Source of the DNA: Cymbidium sinense
Lineage: Eukaryota; Streptophyta; Magnoliopsida; Asparagales; Orchidaceae
DNA length: 64,000 bases
Direction of reading: 5' to 3'
NCBI GenBank assembly: GCA_021442155.1
Contig: CM038214.1
Location: 24,329,808 to 24,393,807 of the forward strand
The translations under genes were made by a program, and so were the position numbers. The notes under the pieces are model-generated. The model made no database searches. It was not told the origin of the DNA and saw only the letters and a list, made by a program, of their open reading frames with translations. Shown one piece after another: positions 47,190 to 58,500 of this stretch; the stretch's first letter is position 1; each line of letters begins with the position of its first letter.

Positions 47190-48130
47190 TTTGGGAATTT
47201 CATTTACTCTCATTTGGTGGTAGACTCACTTTGCTTAAGAGTACCCTTAACTCCATGCTTTATATCTTATTCAAACCATTGTTCTACTAATTCACATTAA
47301 ATAGAATATAGCGCCTCCTTAATAAATTCTTAGAGGTTCAAACAACTCTACTAAAGGATGCATTGGACTTCATGGTATAAATGTTGTGGCACCCTTGCTG
47401 AAGGTGGGCTTGGCTACAAGCCAATGTGGGAACTGCATTCTCTCATAAACTTTGGTGGAACTTTAGGCGCAACAATAGTCTTTGGGCTAAATTCAAGGGT
47501 AGGCATCATCTCATTTCTCCTTATAAGGTGGGTGACTCCCATGTATGGAAAATACTTTGTTCCATCAAATGGGAAGTTGAATCCCTCATTTTTTGGGGGG
47601 TTAACTCAGGATCTTCTTTCTTTTGGCAAGACAACTAAACTGGCAGTGGTTCCATTGATGACTTACTATCTACTCACTCCACTACTACTATTAAAGTGAA
47701 CTCATTACGGATGAATAATAAATGGAATGATAGTAAGCTTATTGATTATATTCTACCTCTCTTTTTAAACTTACTAACATCCCTATCATTTCTATCCAAC
47801 TTGATCAGATTCTTTTTAAATTGTCTCAAAATGGTGATTTTAACCTTAAAGATGTCTAGATTCATATTAGAGAAGCCCATGCTTTCTCTAACGTGTTTTT
47901 TAAACTTTAGAATAGAACTATCCCTATTTATTATTCTATTCTAACGTGGAGAATTTTGAGAAATTTCATCCCTATTGAGTCTTTGATGTGGGGTAAAGGC
48001 TTTCATTTACCTTCAAAATTCTACTGCCATTTTCATATTGAGAATGTGAACCATGTATTTGTCGATGGAGCTATTTCCTCCAAACTATGGGTTTGGTATG
48101 ATGAACTTTTCAATATTGACCAATTTAATG
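47190..48130 (+). pseudogene. LINE 5 RT connection and zf-RVT region, broken
   Basis: Blocks include WEFHLLSFGGRLTLLKSTLN near 47200, GLGYKPMWELHS near 47406, WRILRNFIPIESLMWGKGFH near 47950 and HIENVNHVFVDGAISSKLWV near 48032. The last aligns with the zf-RVT zinc-binding segment between RT and RNase H. Only one of the usual cysteines is left (YCHFHIENVNH). LINEs 6, 7 and 2 carry the same segment, and the truncation points of 2 and 7 fall inside or just before it. Confidence 0.72.
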
Positions 48131-48189
48131 GCTCTTTATCCTTATATTAACTTCTTGATGTCTATTTTCAAAAAATTGTTACAGGTCAC

Positions 48190-48925
48190 ATTAAAGTGAT
48201 AACTGCCATCACTCTTATATGGTTCATATGGATTGACAAAAATGATGCCAAATATCATGGGATTTCTATGAACCATAAAAGGATTATTGCTAGAATTAAT
48301 GATAAAATTCATGCTTTATTTAATGCCAGTTTAATTACCAACAATCAATTTAAAGGCTATAAATTTGTGGCCAATAAATTGGGCCTTAGCTTGCCTGAGT
48401 ATCCCAACAGTAAAGAAGATAAGATTATCTATTAGATAAAGCCTCATAATAATATTATCAAAATTAATATTGATGGCTCCATTTCTCAAAATGCTTTTGG
48501 TTGTGGTGGCATTTTTAGAAACTATAAAGGTAATGTTATTTGTGCTTTTGCATATCCACTTACTGTATGTTCTATTATCTTTGCTAAATTAATGGTTGTT
48601 AACAAAGCTATTAAGATTTGTTTACAAAAAGGTTGGCTCAATATCTGGATTGAGGTGGATGCTCTTTTGTTGATTGATATGTTGACTTCCACCAAGGTGG
48701 GAAATACAAATTTATATTACCTCTTTAATCATACTAGAGCTCTTCTATCTTAAGTTTGTTTCAAAATCCTCATGTTTGGCATGAAGGTAATGCGTGTGTT
48801 GATTATCTTGCTAATCTTGGTGCTAGATTAGATGTAATAGCTTTCTTTGATCATTCAAGTCTTCCTAAACATTTGCAAGGTCTAGTTATTTTAGACAACC
48901 GGTTTACCTTATCTCGAGATTAAGT
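48190..48925 (+). pseudogene. LINE 5 RNase H domain, catalytic glutamate replaced
   Basis: It begins with ITLIWFIWIDKNDAKYHGIS (48196-48435). After a stop at 48435 it reads IIKINIDGSISQNAFGCGGI, FAKLMVVNKAIKICL and IWIEVDALLLIDML. NIDGS and EVDA keep two expected acidic residues; the AEL glutamate is AKL here. The end reads FNHTRALLS (stop), then out of frame to QGLVILDN near 48880. RVT_3-type RNase H after zf-RVT is characteristic of some plant L1 lineages. Confidence 0.82.
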
Positions 48926-48951
48926 CTCATTTTTCTACTTTTACGTCATTT

Positions 48952-50180
48952 ATGGTTAGTCGTACTGTATGTTCAATCTATTATTTTATTTTTGTGTCTT
49001 CTCAATTTTTTGATGCATTTTCTTGTATCATTTTTGGTTATCCTATAATGGAGGCTCTTGCCTCTAGTCTCTGTTGGTTGGTTAGTTGTTTATTGACTAC
49101 ATGTTGGGTTCTACTTTATTTGCCTTTTCCTTTCTGAATGGGTTTGTCCCACGATTTTACTAACCTGGTTTGTCTGCCCCTTTTCTATAGGGATAGATTG
49201 TGTATTTTCTTGTCTTCACTTTGTTTCCTTACGATAGGGCTTCTTTCCTTTCTCTGTTTGTATTTGATGTTGTTTTCTTACTGGTCTATTTTCCCTTGAT
49301 TTGAAAGGTTTACTCTTATTATTATTTTTTATTCTTATTTTTTTCAATTAATATATGCCTACATTACACTCTATCGGGTTCAATATTTGGTTTAATATTT
49401 TGGCAATTAGCTGAATGGACTTTTGAGCTTTTATGTTCAGCAAACTAATTATTGCGGTTGGTGTTCTGAATACTCTTTTGTCCTATTGTTTGCTGTGTGG
49501 TTAACCATATTAGCTTTCCCTTTGCAGTATGGATCTATCGACTATTTCATTTATATCTTGGATCTCTTAGACTTGTGCAATTACTATTATGATCATGCTA
49601 TTATTAAGGTGATTGTTAACACTATTCTTGCTACGAATGCTTTCCTCTTTTTATGGGCTATTTTTTGGGCCAAGAATTTTAATCTAGGTAAGGATGGTTT
49701 TTACTTGTATCTTTGAATGGATTTTTTGGATTACTATGTTTAGTTGAATATTTTTTGGATTCTACGGCCTTTTGTTCTGATGATTGCCACATGGTTAACC
49801 TCATTATTTATGGTTTTGCTATACAAATTTATCTGCTGGCTGATTTTACTCTTGGCTCTAGAATTCTATTAATAAGGTGGATGTGGCCAAGATGTTTCAT
49901 CTGGGTAGGGATGTTATTAGTTGTGCATTCTTATGCTTTGTTGGCATTAGTTGGTGATACTTATCTTATAAGAGATTGGTGTCATCCCTTTACCATTATG
50001 ATCTATGTTGTCTTCAATTCTTTTGTGTATGTGGCTATGTTTTGGTATGCAGGTTTTAAAGATCATATGACTTTCTTCCAATGGCTATTATTTTCCCCCA
50101 GGTTTGTAGGCTATGAAGGCTGGGATGATTTCACTCATTGTTTGGCTGGTAGTAGCACTTGTGATGTAACCCTTTATTAG
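48952..50180 (+). other. LINE 5 3' region with hydrophobic open frames
   Basis: Past RNase H lie frames at 48952-49137, 49423-49716 (97 codons) and 49713-50180 (155 codons, the second longest plus-strand frame in the window). The last two overlap by four bases (ATGA). Their products would be very hydrophobic (rich in F, L, Y, W, I) with no domain I recognise. A2 has T-rich open frames in the matching region on the minus strand. They may be chance frames in T/G-rich sequence; I cannot show that any is translated. Confidence 0.4.
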
Positions 50181-50580
50181 AAGTTTGGATGCTCATGTTT
50201 GCGGCTGCCCCAATTTTGTGTGGAGCGAGCTATTTTCACACACTTTTCCATCATTCTCTCATTTTATTCTAATTTTATTTTCAATTTAAATTGCATCACT
50301 TTAAGTGCTAACTCTTTCTTCTAGATGTTTATAGATGTTGTGTATTTTCTTCTGGGTTCCCTCTCTGTGGAGGCATAGGCTTCTCTCATCCTCAAGAGCT
50401 TTTGATGAAGGGGGTCCAATGGATTTCTTCGATCATTTTATATCTTTTGCTTTCCCCTTTTTTTTGCTTTGTTTTGATTGTACTTAGACAAGGTATTTAC
50501 TCTCTAAGCTAATTGTAGCTCTTTAAGGAGTAATTCTTGAGTTTATCCCCTCTTAAGGACCTTATAACACTTTTTTTGTA

Positions 50581-50617
50581 GCAATAAAATTCCCCTATAC
50601 GGGGTTCCATAAAAAAA
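50581..50617 (+). terminator. LINE 5 polyadenylation signal and 3' end
   Basis: GCAATAAAATT contains AATAAA and is shared by the 3' ends at 14058 and 26390. Here it is followed by CCCCTATACGGGG, a tiny hairpin-capable sequence, then TTCCAT and A7. The array begins at once with AACTTTAACCTTAATCC. Confidence 0.75.
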
Positions 50618-51459
50618 GAAAACTTTAACCTTAATCCTAACCCTAACACTAACTCTAACCGTAACCTTAACCCTAATACTAACTGTAGCCCAAACCATAA
50701 CCCCTGACCGACCCCAACCACAAAACCACAACCATCTAAACCCAAAACCCTAACCTAATGAACCCTTAAACCTAATCTAAACCCTAACCACCAACTAAAA
50801 CCTAAACCCCTAACCTACAACCTTTAAACCTAATCTAATCCCCACTAAAATCTAAACCTAAATCTGACTGACCTAACTGACCTGGCCTGACCTGACCCTG
50901 GCCCAGGCCTGGCCCATGACCCTGGCCACTGACCTGACCCTGGGCCCTGACCTGAACTGACCTGGGCCTGGCCTGAACTGACCTGAACTGACCTGACCAC
51001 ACCAATCTCTGACCTGAACCACTGGCCTGACCTGATTTGACCTGACCTCTGACCCCACTGACTGAATCTTGACCCTGGGCCCTGGGCCCTGACCTGACCT
51101 GACGACCCACTGACCCACCCACTCTAGACTGACCCTGGGCCCTGGGCCCACTGACTGGGCCCTGACTGGACTGGGCCTGACTTTACTGACCTGACCTGAC
51201 TGACCCTGGGCCTGACGTATTGAACTGACTCCTGACCTGACCTGACCCCCCAGATCTCCTGACCCTGACCTAACCCTGGCTCCCAATCTCCTGACCCTGC
51301 CACTGACCCTGCTGACCTAACCCCCTGGCCAGCACTGACTAACTAACTGACCTGACCTACTGAACCTGGCTAACCCAACCCTGGCCTGGCCTGACCTCTA
51401 ACCCTGACTCCTGACCGACCCCAGCCCAACCCTGACCCTAACCTAACTCCCTAACCTAT
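50618..51459 (+). repeat. CCCTAAC-type and CTGACC hexamer-like block
   Basis: From 50618 to about 50860 the words are CCCTAAC/CCTAACC, closer to a six-base (CCCTAA) telomere register than to CCCTAAA. From about 50870 to 51420 they become CTGACC, CCTGACC and CCCTGGGCC, where CTGACC differs from CTAACC (a rotation of CCCTAA) by one A-to-G change. This is the most GC-rich part of the window. Minus-strand frames at 50835-51122 and 50873-51286 merely translate the repeat (QVRSGQ-like) and are not genes. Confidence 0.75.
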
Positions 51460-51559
51460 CTTTTCTGGATATTTCTTTAGTACTTGTTGTTCTCATACTA
51501 AGATAAGATATTAGATTGATTTTTGGACTTATTAGTCTTTGGTTCTTCAATAACTGAGT

Positions 51560-52240
51560 TCTAATTTTCTTACCAACAAACTTGTCTTTTACTTAATAGA
51601 ATTATCTCTCTTAATGAAACTAGTTTTGTTAGAGGTAGATCCATTTTGATAATATTTTACTTGCGAATTAATTCATGATCTTGATGCCAAGACTAGAGGT
51701 GGAAACATTCTTTTCAAATTAGAAATTACCAAAGCCTTTGATAACATCTCTCAGGATTTCCTTTTCCATATTCTGAATTTATTTAGGTTTTCTAGGAAAT
51801 TTATTTCTCTTATTAAAAATTATATTAATAATGCATGGTTTTCAATTTTGCTTATTGGGAAGCCTTGGGTTTCTTTCCCTCTTCCCATGGCTTACGTCAA
51901 GTGGATCCTTTATCTTCTATTTTATTTATTATTGTTGTTGAGTACTTATCTTGGAGCATCAATGATTTATTCTTAAATAATCCTAGTATGTACTAAAAAA
52001 CTCTTGGTGGTCTTCTTATTTCCCATTTAAGTTCTGCAGGTGATTTCATTTTTTTGTGTAATTCTATTCATCACAAAGCATCTCAACTCTTTTAAAATAA
52101 ATTTGAGAAAGTGGCCTTTCTATCAATGATAACAAAAGCTATTTTATCACTTCCTCTAATATCTCCAATAATAAAATCAATTAAATCTTGTATATCACTA
52201 AGTTTAAACATCAACACTTACCTCTTAAGTACTTGGGTGC
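51560..52240 (+). pseudogene. LINE 6 reverse transcriptase, catalytic residues mutated
   Basis: Blocks read NRIISLNETSFVRGRS, GGNILFKLEITKAFDNISQD, FSRKFISLIKNYINNAWFS, FPSSHGLRQVDPLSSILFII and GGLLISHLSSAGDFIFLC. Motif A aspartate is changed (KLEI for KLDI), GLRQGD reads GLRQVD, and the catalytic FADD reads SAGD. The enzyme would be dead even without its stops. Continuation to the connection domain is at 52188-52634. Confidence 0.82.
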
Positions 52241-53230
52241 TTTACTCTTTAAAGGCCTGAAATGTTCCCATCTCTTTGATGAGCTAATTCAGAACATTTT
52301 AAATAAAATATTTGTTTTGGAATTCCATTTACTTTCCTTTGGTGGTAAGCTCACTATTCTTAAAAGCACTCTCAATTTAGTGCCTCTTTATTTGATTCAA
52401 ACTATTATCCCCACTAATGCTACACTTATCAAATTGATCATTTGCTTAACAACTTTTTTTGGGGCTTCAATAATTCTACCAAATGAATGCATTGGACATC
52501 TTGGCATGAATATTGTGGTCTTGTGCGAGAAGGTGCTCTTGGTTGCAAGCCTATTTGTGAAGCTATCACTGCCTTCCCTCATAAGCTCTAGTGGAATTTT
52601 AGAAAGAATGATAGCCTTTGAGCTAATTTTATGATGGAACATTTTTTGCCAAGGTAAACACCCCCTTAACTGTGCTTATAAAGTTGGTGACTCTCTTTGG
52701 AAAAACTTTGCTCCACCAAATGGGTTCTTGAATCATTAATATCTTGGGGTATTCATAGGTTCTTTTTTTTCTTTTTGGAATAGTTGGATTGGATCAATTG
52801 ACACCCTTTTATCTACCCACTCTATTTCTACTATTAAAGTTAATTCCTTTTGGCTTAATAACAATGGGAATGAAAGTAAACTTGAGAATTATATCCCTAT
52901 TTCTCTTTTTGACAACTTTAGAAATATCCCATTTTTTCTAACAAACCTTCAAATTCCAACCTTCTTATAATGGTGACTTTTACTTAAAGAGGTTTGAAAT
53001 TTTATTAGAGATAATAGAACCCCTCTAATGTTTTTTAAACTTTGGAACAATATCTTCCCATTTCTATTCGTTTTAGCTTAGAGGATTTGAATAATTCTGG
53101 ACTCTTTGCTCTACTAAAGGTTTTACTTACCTTCATCAAAGTTTATTATTGCTTTCATATTGAAAATGTAAATCTTATTTTCAATGGTGCTATTGCTTCT
53201 AAATCATGGTTTGGGTATGATGATTTATTT
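52188..53230 (+). pseudogene. LINE 6 RT connection and zf-RVT region
   Basis: A 148-codon frame (52188-52634) reads KHQHLPLKYLGALLFKGLKC, SHLFDELIQNILNKIFVLEF and HLLSFGGKLTILKSTLNLVP. The LPLKYLGALL block is typical of the segment after the RT palm in plant L1 elements. Further on, the zf-RVT part survives as HIENVNLIFNGAIASKSWFG near 53155. Frameshifts and stops separate these blocks. Confidence 0.75.
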
Positions 53231-53249
53231 AATACCAACTATTTTCAAG

Positions 53250-53990
53250 GTCTTCTTTCTTTATATCAACTTCTTGAAGTCTATTTCAAAAATATAGTGA
53301 AAGGTCATATCAAAGTTTTAATTGCTATTATTATACGGTTCATCCGATGGATGGAAATGATGCTAAATATCATGGTATTCCTATGAACCATAAAGGATCC
53401 GCTAGAACTAAAGAAAAAAAATTCATGCTCTTTTAATGCTAATGTTAAGGTTTTAAAGGTTATAAATTTGTGGCTAAAAATTTATCATTGCACGAGTTTG
53501 ACTCTTATAAAAGTGTTAGGATTATCCATTGGATAAAACCTAGACAATTTGATTAATGTGAATACCGATGGTTCTATTGCTTCCAATAAATATATGGTGG
53601 TATTCTTAGGGATTCTAAAGGTACTACATTTGTGCTTTTGCCTATTTCTCAAAGCCCATTCTATTATTTTTTTGAGATTTTGTTAATAAAGCTATTGAAA
53701 TTTGTTTGAATGGAGGTTTTCCAAACATGGATTGAAGTTGATGCTCTCTCTTCTTCTTGACATGCTTAATTGCAATAGAAATGGGAATGCTGAATTATTT
53801 TATCTTCTTAATCATTTTAAAAGTCTTCTTTCTCAAGTTTGGTTTAAAATTTTCCACATCTTTCATGAAGGTAATTCTTGTGCTGATTACTTGGCTAACT
53901 TTGGTGCTAACTTAAGTAACCAAACTTTACCTAAGCTATTAAGAGGTTTGGTTAATTTGGATAATCTTGGATCCTATCAGTTATATATTC
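53250..53990 (+). pseudogene. LINE 6 RNase H remnant
   Basis: Landmarks: YQLLEVYFKNIVKGHIKVLI (53042-53386 frame), NTDGSIASNKY near 53560, and a C-terminal frame at 53702-54019 with FYLLNHFKSLLSQVWFKIFH, EGNSCADYLANFGANLSN and KLLRGLVNLDNL. The central glutamate block is not readable (TTTTTTGAGATTTTGTT near 53670). The C-terminal EGNSCADYLA matches A2. Confidence 0.75.
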
Positions 53991-54603
53991 TTGGCTTAGT
54001 TTTTGGTGTTGGTTTTTGAAGATCTTTTGCTTTTGGTTGCCCCTTGTTCAACCCTCTTTGGGTTGTGGCTATCAACTTATTTTCTCTCTTTGGCTTATGC
54101 TGGGTTATGTTTTTGATCTCTTACTTTTGGATTGGCCTGGTTTTTGCTACCTTGTGGTTATTGTAAGTGTAACTTGGGTTGTCTTGGTTTTTTCAGCTTA
54201 GTGGCTTTTGTCTGTCTGGCTGGGTGTTTACCACATTTTTCCCTTGGCTATTTTTTATATCCTCCTTTTGTGTTGTGGCTATGGGTTGTGTAGGTTTTCC
54301 TTTCTGTATGGGTTTTGCCTTTTTTTGAGCTATTGTGTTGGTTGACAGGGTGGCTTTGTTGGCTAGTTGGGTTGGCTGAAAATTTGAGCTAGTTGGGTTG
54401 GTTGGATGGCTAGCTGTTTTGGCTATTTCTTCATTTTTTGTTGGTGTCTCATCTAGGGGTTGTTGGTGGTTTATCTTTGGCTTAATTTTGGCATGGTGGA
54501 GGTTGTTGATTGGCTATTATTTTCTTTGTTTTGTTGACTAGGGTTTGGTGGTCATTTTTGCTGATTCTTTTATTTCTTTTGGTTATGGTTTTTACTATGG
54601 TGG

Positions 54604-55189
54604 TTGGTTAGGAGGATATGTTGGCTAGCTAGGTTGGTTGGAGGGGTGGCTATTTTTGCTAGTTTTTCCTGCTCCTTTGGTGACTCTTTTAGGAACCTAC
54701 TATTATTCTTTCTAGCTTTTTATGGTTTCCTCTGCTTTATTTTCTCTCTTGGTTGGGACCCTCTTCACCCTTCTTTATTTGAGTGGTAGCCTTGTTGCCC
54801 ACCCAATTTGTAGTTAGGTTAGGTGTTTTTACTGGCTCTTTTTCTACTTTTTGGTGGAAGATATGAGCACTTGTGTTTTTCTTGTTTGCTCTTGTTTGTC
54901 TCTAGTTTAGGTTGTTACCCTTGTCATGATGCTTGCTCCTTTGGAATTTGTTATTCCTTTTTGGTGGTGGCTTTGGTGGTCCTCCTTCTATATTGCTGCT
55001 ATCCCTGATGGTTGGTTGATTATCTGCCTTATTGGGCTTGGTTGTTTTGGTTGCTTGGTGGTTGGCTATTATGTTTATTATTTGGAGGATTTTGCAGCCT
55101 TGCTAGATGATGTACTTTGGATGATGGGATACTGTATGCTAGCTTTGATGGCCTTGTTGTTTTCCACTCTTTGTTCTTTTGGCTGGTAG
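54604..55189 (+). other. LINE 6 3' region with hydrophobic frame containing PDGWL
   Basis: The frame at 54926-55189 reads MMLAPLEFVIPFWWWLWWSS, FYIAAIPDGWLIICLIGLGC and VVGYYVYYLEDFAALLDD. It matches LINE 2 at 13395-13590 (VVGYYVCCLEEFATLQDD). In LINEs 3 and 7 the nucleotide sequence is similar but the frame is not kept. No known domain. Conservation may be purely at the nucleotide level. Confidence 0.4.
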
Positions 55190-55193
55190 TGCG

Positions 55194-55238
55194 ATATGTA
55201 ATTGTAACCCTTCTCCTGAAGTTTGGTTGCTTACATAT
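55194..55238 (+). other. Stem-loop in LINE 6 3' region
   Basis: ATATGTAA (55194-55201) pairs with TTACATAT (55231-55238). Weaker than in LINE 2, since the outer bases have changed (GCG for CAC). Confidence 0.5.
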
Positions 55239-55550
55239 AGTGTTGCTCTTGAGATGATTATAGAGCACGAGCCTTTTCTTTACTACTTGTATTTGCTCTT
55301 ACTTTTATGTTGGCAATTGTACTCTTCCTTTCAAAGTATGATCTGGATATATTTATAGGTATGGAGGGTCTTTGGTGGATCTTGCTTTACGGAATGACCA
55401 AATGAAGTTTGTTGTATTTCACATGGATTTTCTTGTTGATTTTTTTGTTTCCTTTGCAATAGTTAAGGTTTATCTCTTTAGGATTTGTGGCTCATTGAGC
55501 ATTGATTTTCCCATAAGGACTTTGTACTTTTCTATAGTGAAAAGTTTGTA

Positions 55551-58500
55551 ACTATAACCCAAAACCTAAACTAAAACCTACATGTAGTAAACTAAACTAA
55601 ACCTAAACTAAAATCAAAGTAAAATAAACTAAAAAAAAATATAAACCTAAAATAAAATAAAATAAAATGAAAACATAAACCAAAACCTAAACCTAAACCT
55701 AAACCTAAAATGGAAATAAAATAAAAATAAAACTAAACTAAAATAAAATAAATAAAACCTAAACTAAAGTAAAAATAAAACCTAAATCAAATAAAACTAA
55801 ACCTAAAATAAAAATAAAATAAACCTAAAATAAAATAAAATAAAACTAAATAAAACCTAAATAAATAAAATAAAAAATAAAAATAAAATAAACTAAAATA
55901 AATAATAAATAAACTAAATAAACCTAAACCTACTTTAATTTTAAAAAAAATAAAATAAATCTAAACCCTAAATCCTAAACTCTAAAACTACAACCCTAAA
56001 ACTTAAACCCTAAACCATAAAATAAAACCATAAAACCCTAAACCCTAAACCCTAAATCTTAAACCCTAACCCCAAAACCCTAAAACTTACAATCCTAAAC
56101 CCTAAAAACCTAAAACCTAAACCAAAATTAAATAAAACTTAAAAAATAAAATAAATAAATAAAACTTAAACCTAAATAAAATAAAATAAAACCCTAACCA
56201 TAAACCATAAACCCTAAAATTAACCATAAACCCTAAACCTAGAACCCTAAACCCTAAATCCTAAATCCTCAAACCTTAAACCCTAAAAACTAAACCCTAA
56301 CCCTAAACCCTAAACCCTAAACCACAAACCCTAAACCCTAAATATTAAACCCTAAACACCCAAAAAACCTAAGCCTAAACTAAATAAAACTTAAAAACAA
56401 AGCAAATAAAAAACATAAACTTAAATAAAATAAAAAGTAAAATAAAATAAAAACCTAAACTAAACCCTAAAAATAGACTTAAACTTAAACCTAAAAATAA
56501 AATAATATAAAAAATAACAACTAAACTAAAATACAATAAATAAAACCTAAAATTAAAAATAAAATAAACCTAAATAAAACCTAAATAAAATAAAACTAAA
56601 CGAAAATAAAAAAATAAAATAAAAAACTAAATAAAACCTAAACCTAAAAAAATAAACTTAAAATAAATAAAAAAATAAACCTAAAAAACTAAAAAAAACC
56701 TAAACCTAAAATAAAAAAATTAAAATAAACCTAAACCTAAACTAAAATAAACTAAACTAAAATAAATAAAACATAAACCTAAACCCTAAACTGAATAAAT
56801 TAAAATAAACTAAAAATTAACATAAACTAAACTAAAAGATAAAACCTAAAAATTTAACCTAAAATAAAAACCTAAAACCTAAATCTAAAAAAGTAAAATA
56901 AAAACCTAAACCTAAACCTAAAAATAAAAAATAAAACCTAAACCTAAAAAAAATAAAAATAAAACTAAGCTAAAAAATAAACATAAACCTAAACCTAAAC
57001 CTAAAAAATAAACTAAAATAAGAAATTTAAATTAAAATAAATAAACTAAACTAAATAAAAAAATAAACATAAATTAAAATAAAAAATAAAATAAACTAAA
57101 TAAACCTAAACTAAAATAAATAAAAAATATACTAAATAAACATAAATACTTTAAACCCTAAACCTAATCTAAACCCTAAACCCTAACCCCTAAGTACTAA
57201 ACCCTAAAACTAACCATAAACCTTAAACGCTAAACCCTAAACCCTAAACTAACCCTAAACCCTAAACCATAAACCCAAAATTAACCTTAAACCCTAAACC
57301 CTAAATAAACCTTCTAAACCCTAAAATAATGAAATAAAAAACCCTAACCCAAAAATAAACCATAAACACTAAATCTACAACCCTAAACCCTAAAACCCTA
57401 AACCTTAAACCCTAAACCCAAAACCCTAAAAAATAACACTAAACCCTAAACCCTATACCCTAAACCCCAAACCCTAAACCTTTAGCTTAAAAACCAAAAA
57501 ACCTAAACCTAAACTAAATAAAACTTACAAATAAATTAAATAAAAAAACCTAATCCTATATAAGATAAATAAAATAAAATAAAATAAAACCAAAACTAAA
57601 ACATAAACCTAAACTTAAAAATAAAATAAAATAAAAAATAAAAACTATACTAAAATAAAATAAATAAAAACTTAAACTAAACTAAAAAAATAAAATAAAC
57701 CTTAAAATAAAAAACCTAAATAAAATAAAAACTAAATGCAAAATAAAAATAAAATAAACCTAAAATAAAATAAAATAAATACTAAATAAAAACCTAAACT
57801 AAAAAAATAAACTTAAAAAAAACCTAAACCACAAATTAATAAAAAACCTAAAGTTAAAATAAATAAAATAAAATAAACCTAAACCTAAACTAAAATAAAT
57901 AAAACCTAAACCTAAACCCTAAACTAAATAAAAATAAATAAACTAAAAATAAACCTAAACCTAAACTAAAAAATAAAACCTAAAAATAAACCTAAAATAA
58001 AAACCTAAAGCCTAAACTTAAAAAAATAAAATAAAAACCTAAACTTATACCTAAAAATAAAAATAAAAACCTAAACCATAAACTCTAAACCCTAAAACTA
58101 ACCCTAAACCTTAAATGCTAAAATCCTAAACCTTAAACCCTAAATACACAACCCTAAACCTAAACCCAAAACTAACCCTAAACCTTAAACCCTAAACCCT
58201 AAAACTAACACTAAACACTAAACCCTAAACCTACAACCTTAAACCTTGAACCTTGAATCCTAAACCCTAAAACTCTAAAGCCTAAACCCAAAACCCTAAA
58301 CCCTAAATTGTAAACCATAAACCTTAAAACCTACAACCCTAAACCCTAAGCCCTAAACCCCAAATACTAAACCCTAAACCCTAAACCCTAAACCCTAAAC
58401 CCTAAAACCTAAAAACCTAAACCTAAACTAAATAAAACCCAAAAAATAAAATTAAAAAAACCTAAACCTAAATAAAATAAAATCCTAAACTAAAACCTAA

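Larger units (their letters stand above)
43180..50617 (+). mobile_element. LINE 5, full-length L1-like retrotransposon (about 7.4 kb), decayed
   Basis: The only copy on this strand with every part present: 5' leader (43180-43420), ORF1 (43420-44810), endonuclease (44895-45560), linker and RT (45780-47090), zf-RVT (47360-48130), RNase H (48190-48900), a 1.7-kb 3' region, GCAATAAAATTCCCC at 50581 and a short A-rich tail at 50610-50622. Stops and frameshifts occur throughout ORF1 and ORF2. Both flanks are CCCTAAC-type telomere-like repeat. The 3' region resembles A2 rather than LINEs 2, 3, 6 and 7, so at least two subfamilies are present. Confidence 0.88.
51460..55550 (+). mobile_element. LINE 6, 5'-truncated within the RT domain
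   Basis: The left edge is at TTTTCTGGATATTTCTTTAG, which aligns with the RT start of LINE 5 near 46320. RT, connection, zf-RVT, RNase H and a 1.55-kb 3' region follow in order. The 3' end is decayed: GGACTTTGTACTTTTCTATA is present but AATAAAATT is replaced by GTGAAAAGTTTGTAAC before telomere-like CCCAAAACC begins near 55558. The stem-loop at 55194-55238 puts it with LINEs 2, 3 and 7. The left flank is the CTGACC block. Confidence 0.85.

Noticed and set aside
50835..51286. Minus-strand frames of 95 and 137 codons, Gly/Gln/Ser/Arg/Val rich, collagen-like
   Set aside because: They translate the CTGACC/CCCTGGGCC block in two overlapping frames; low-complexity repeat, not a protein.
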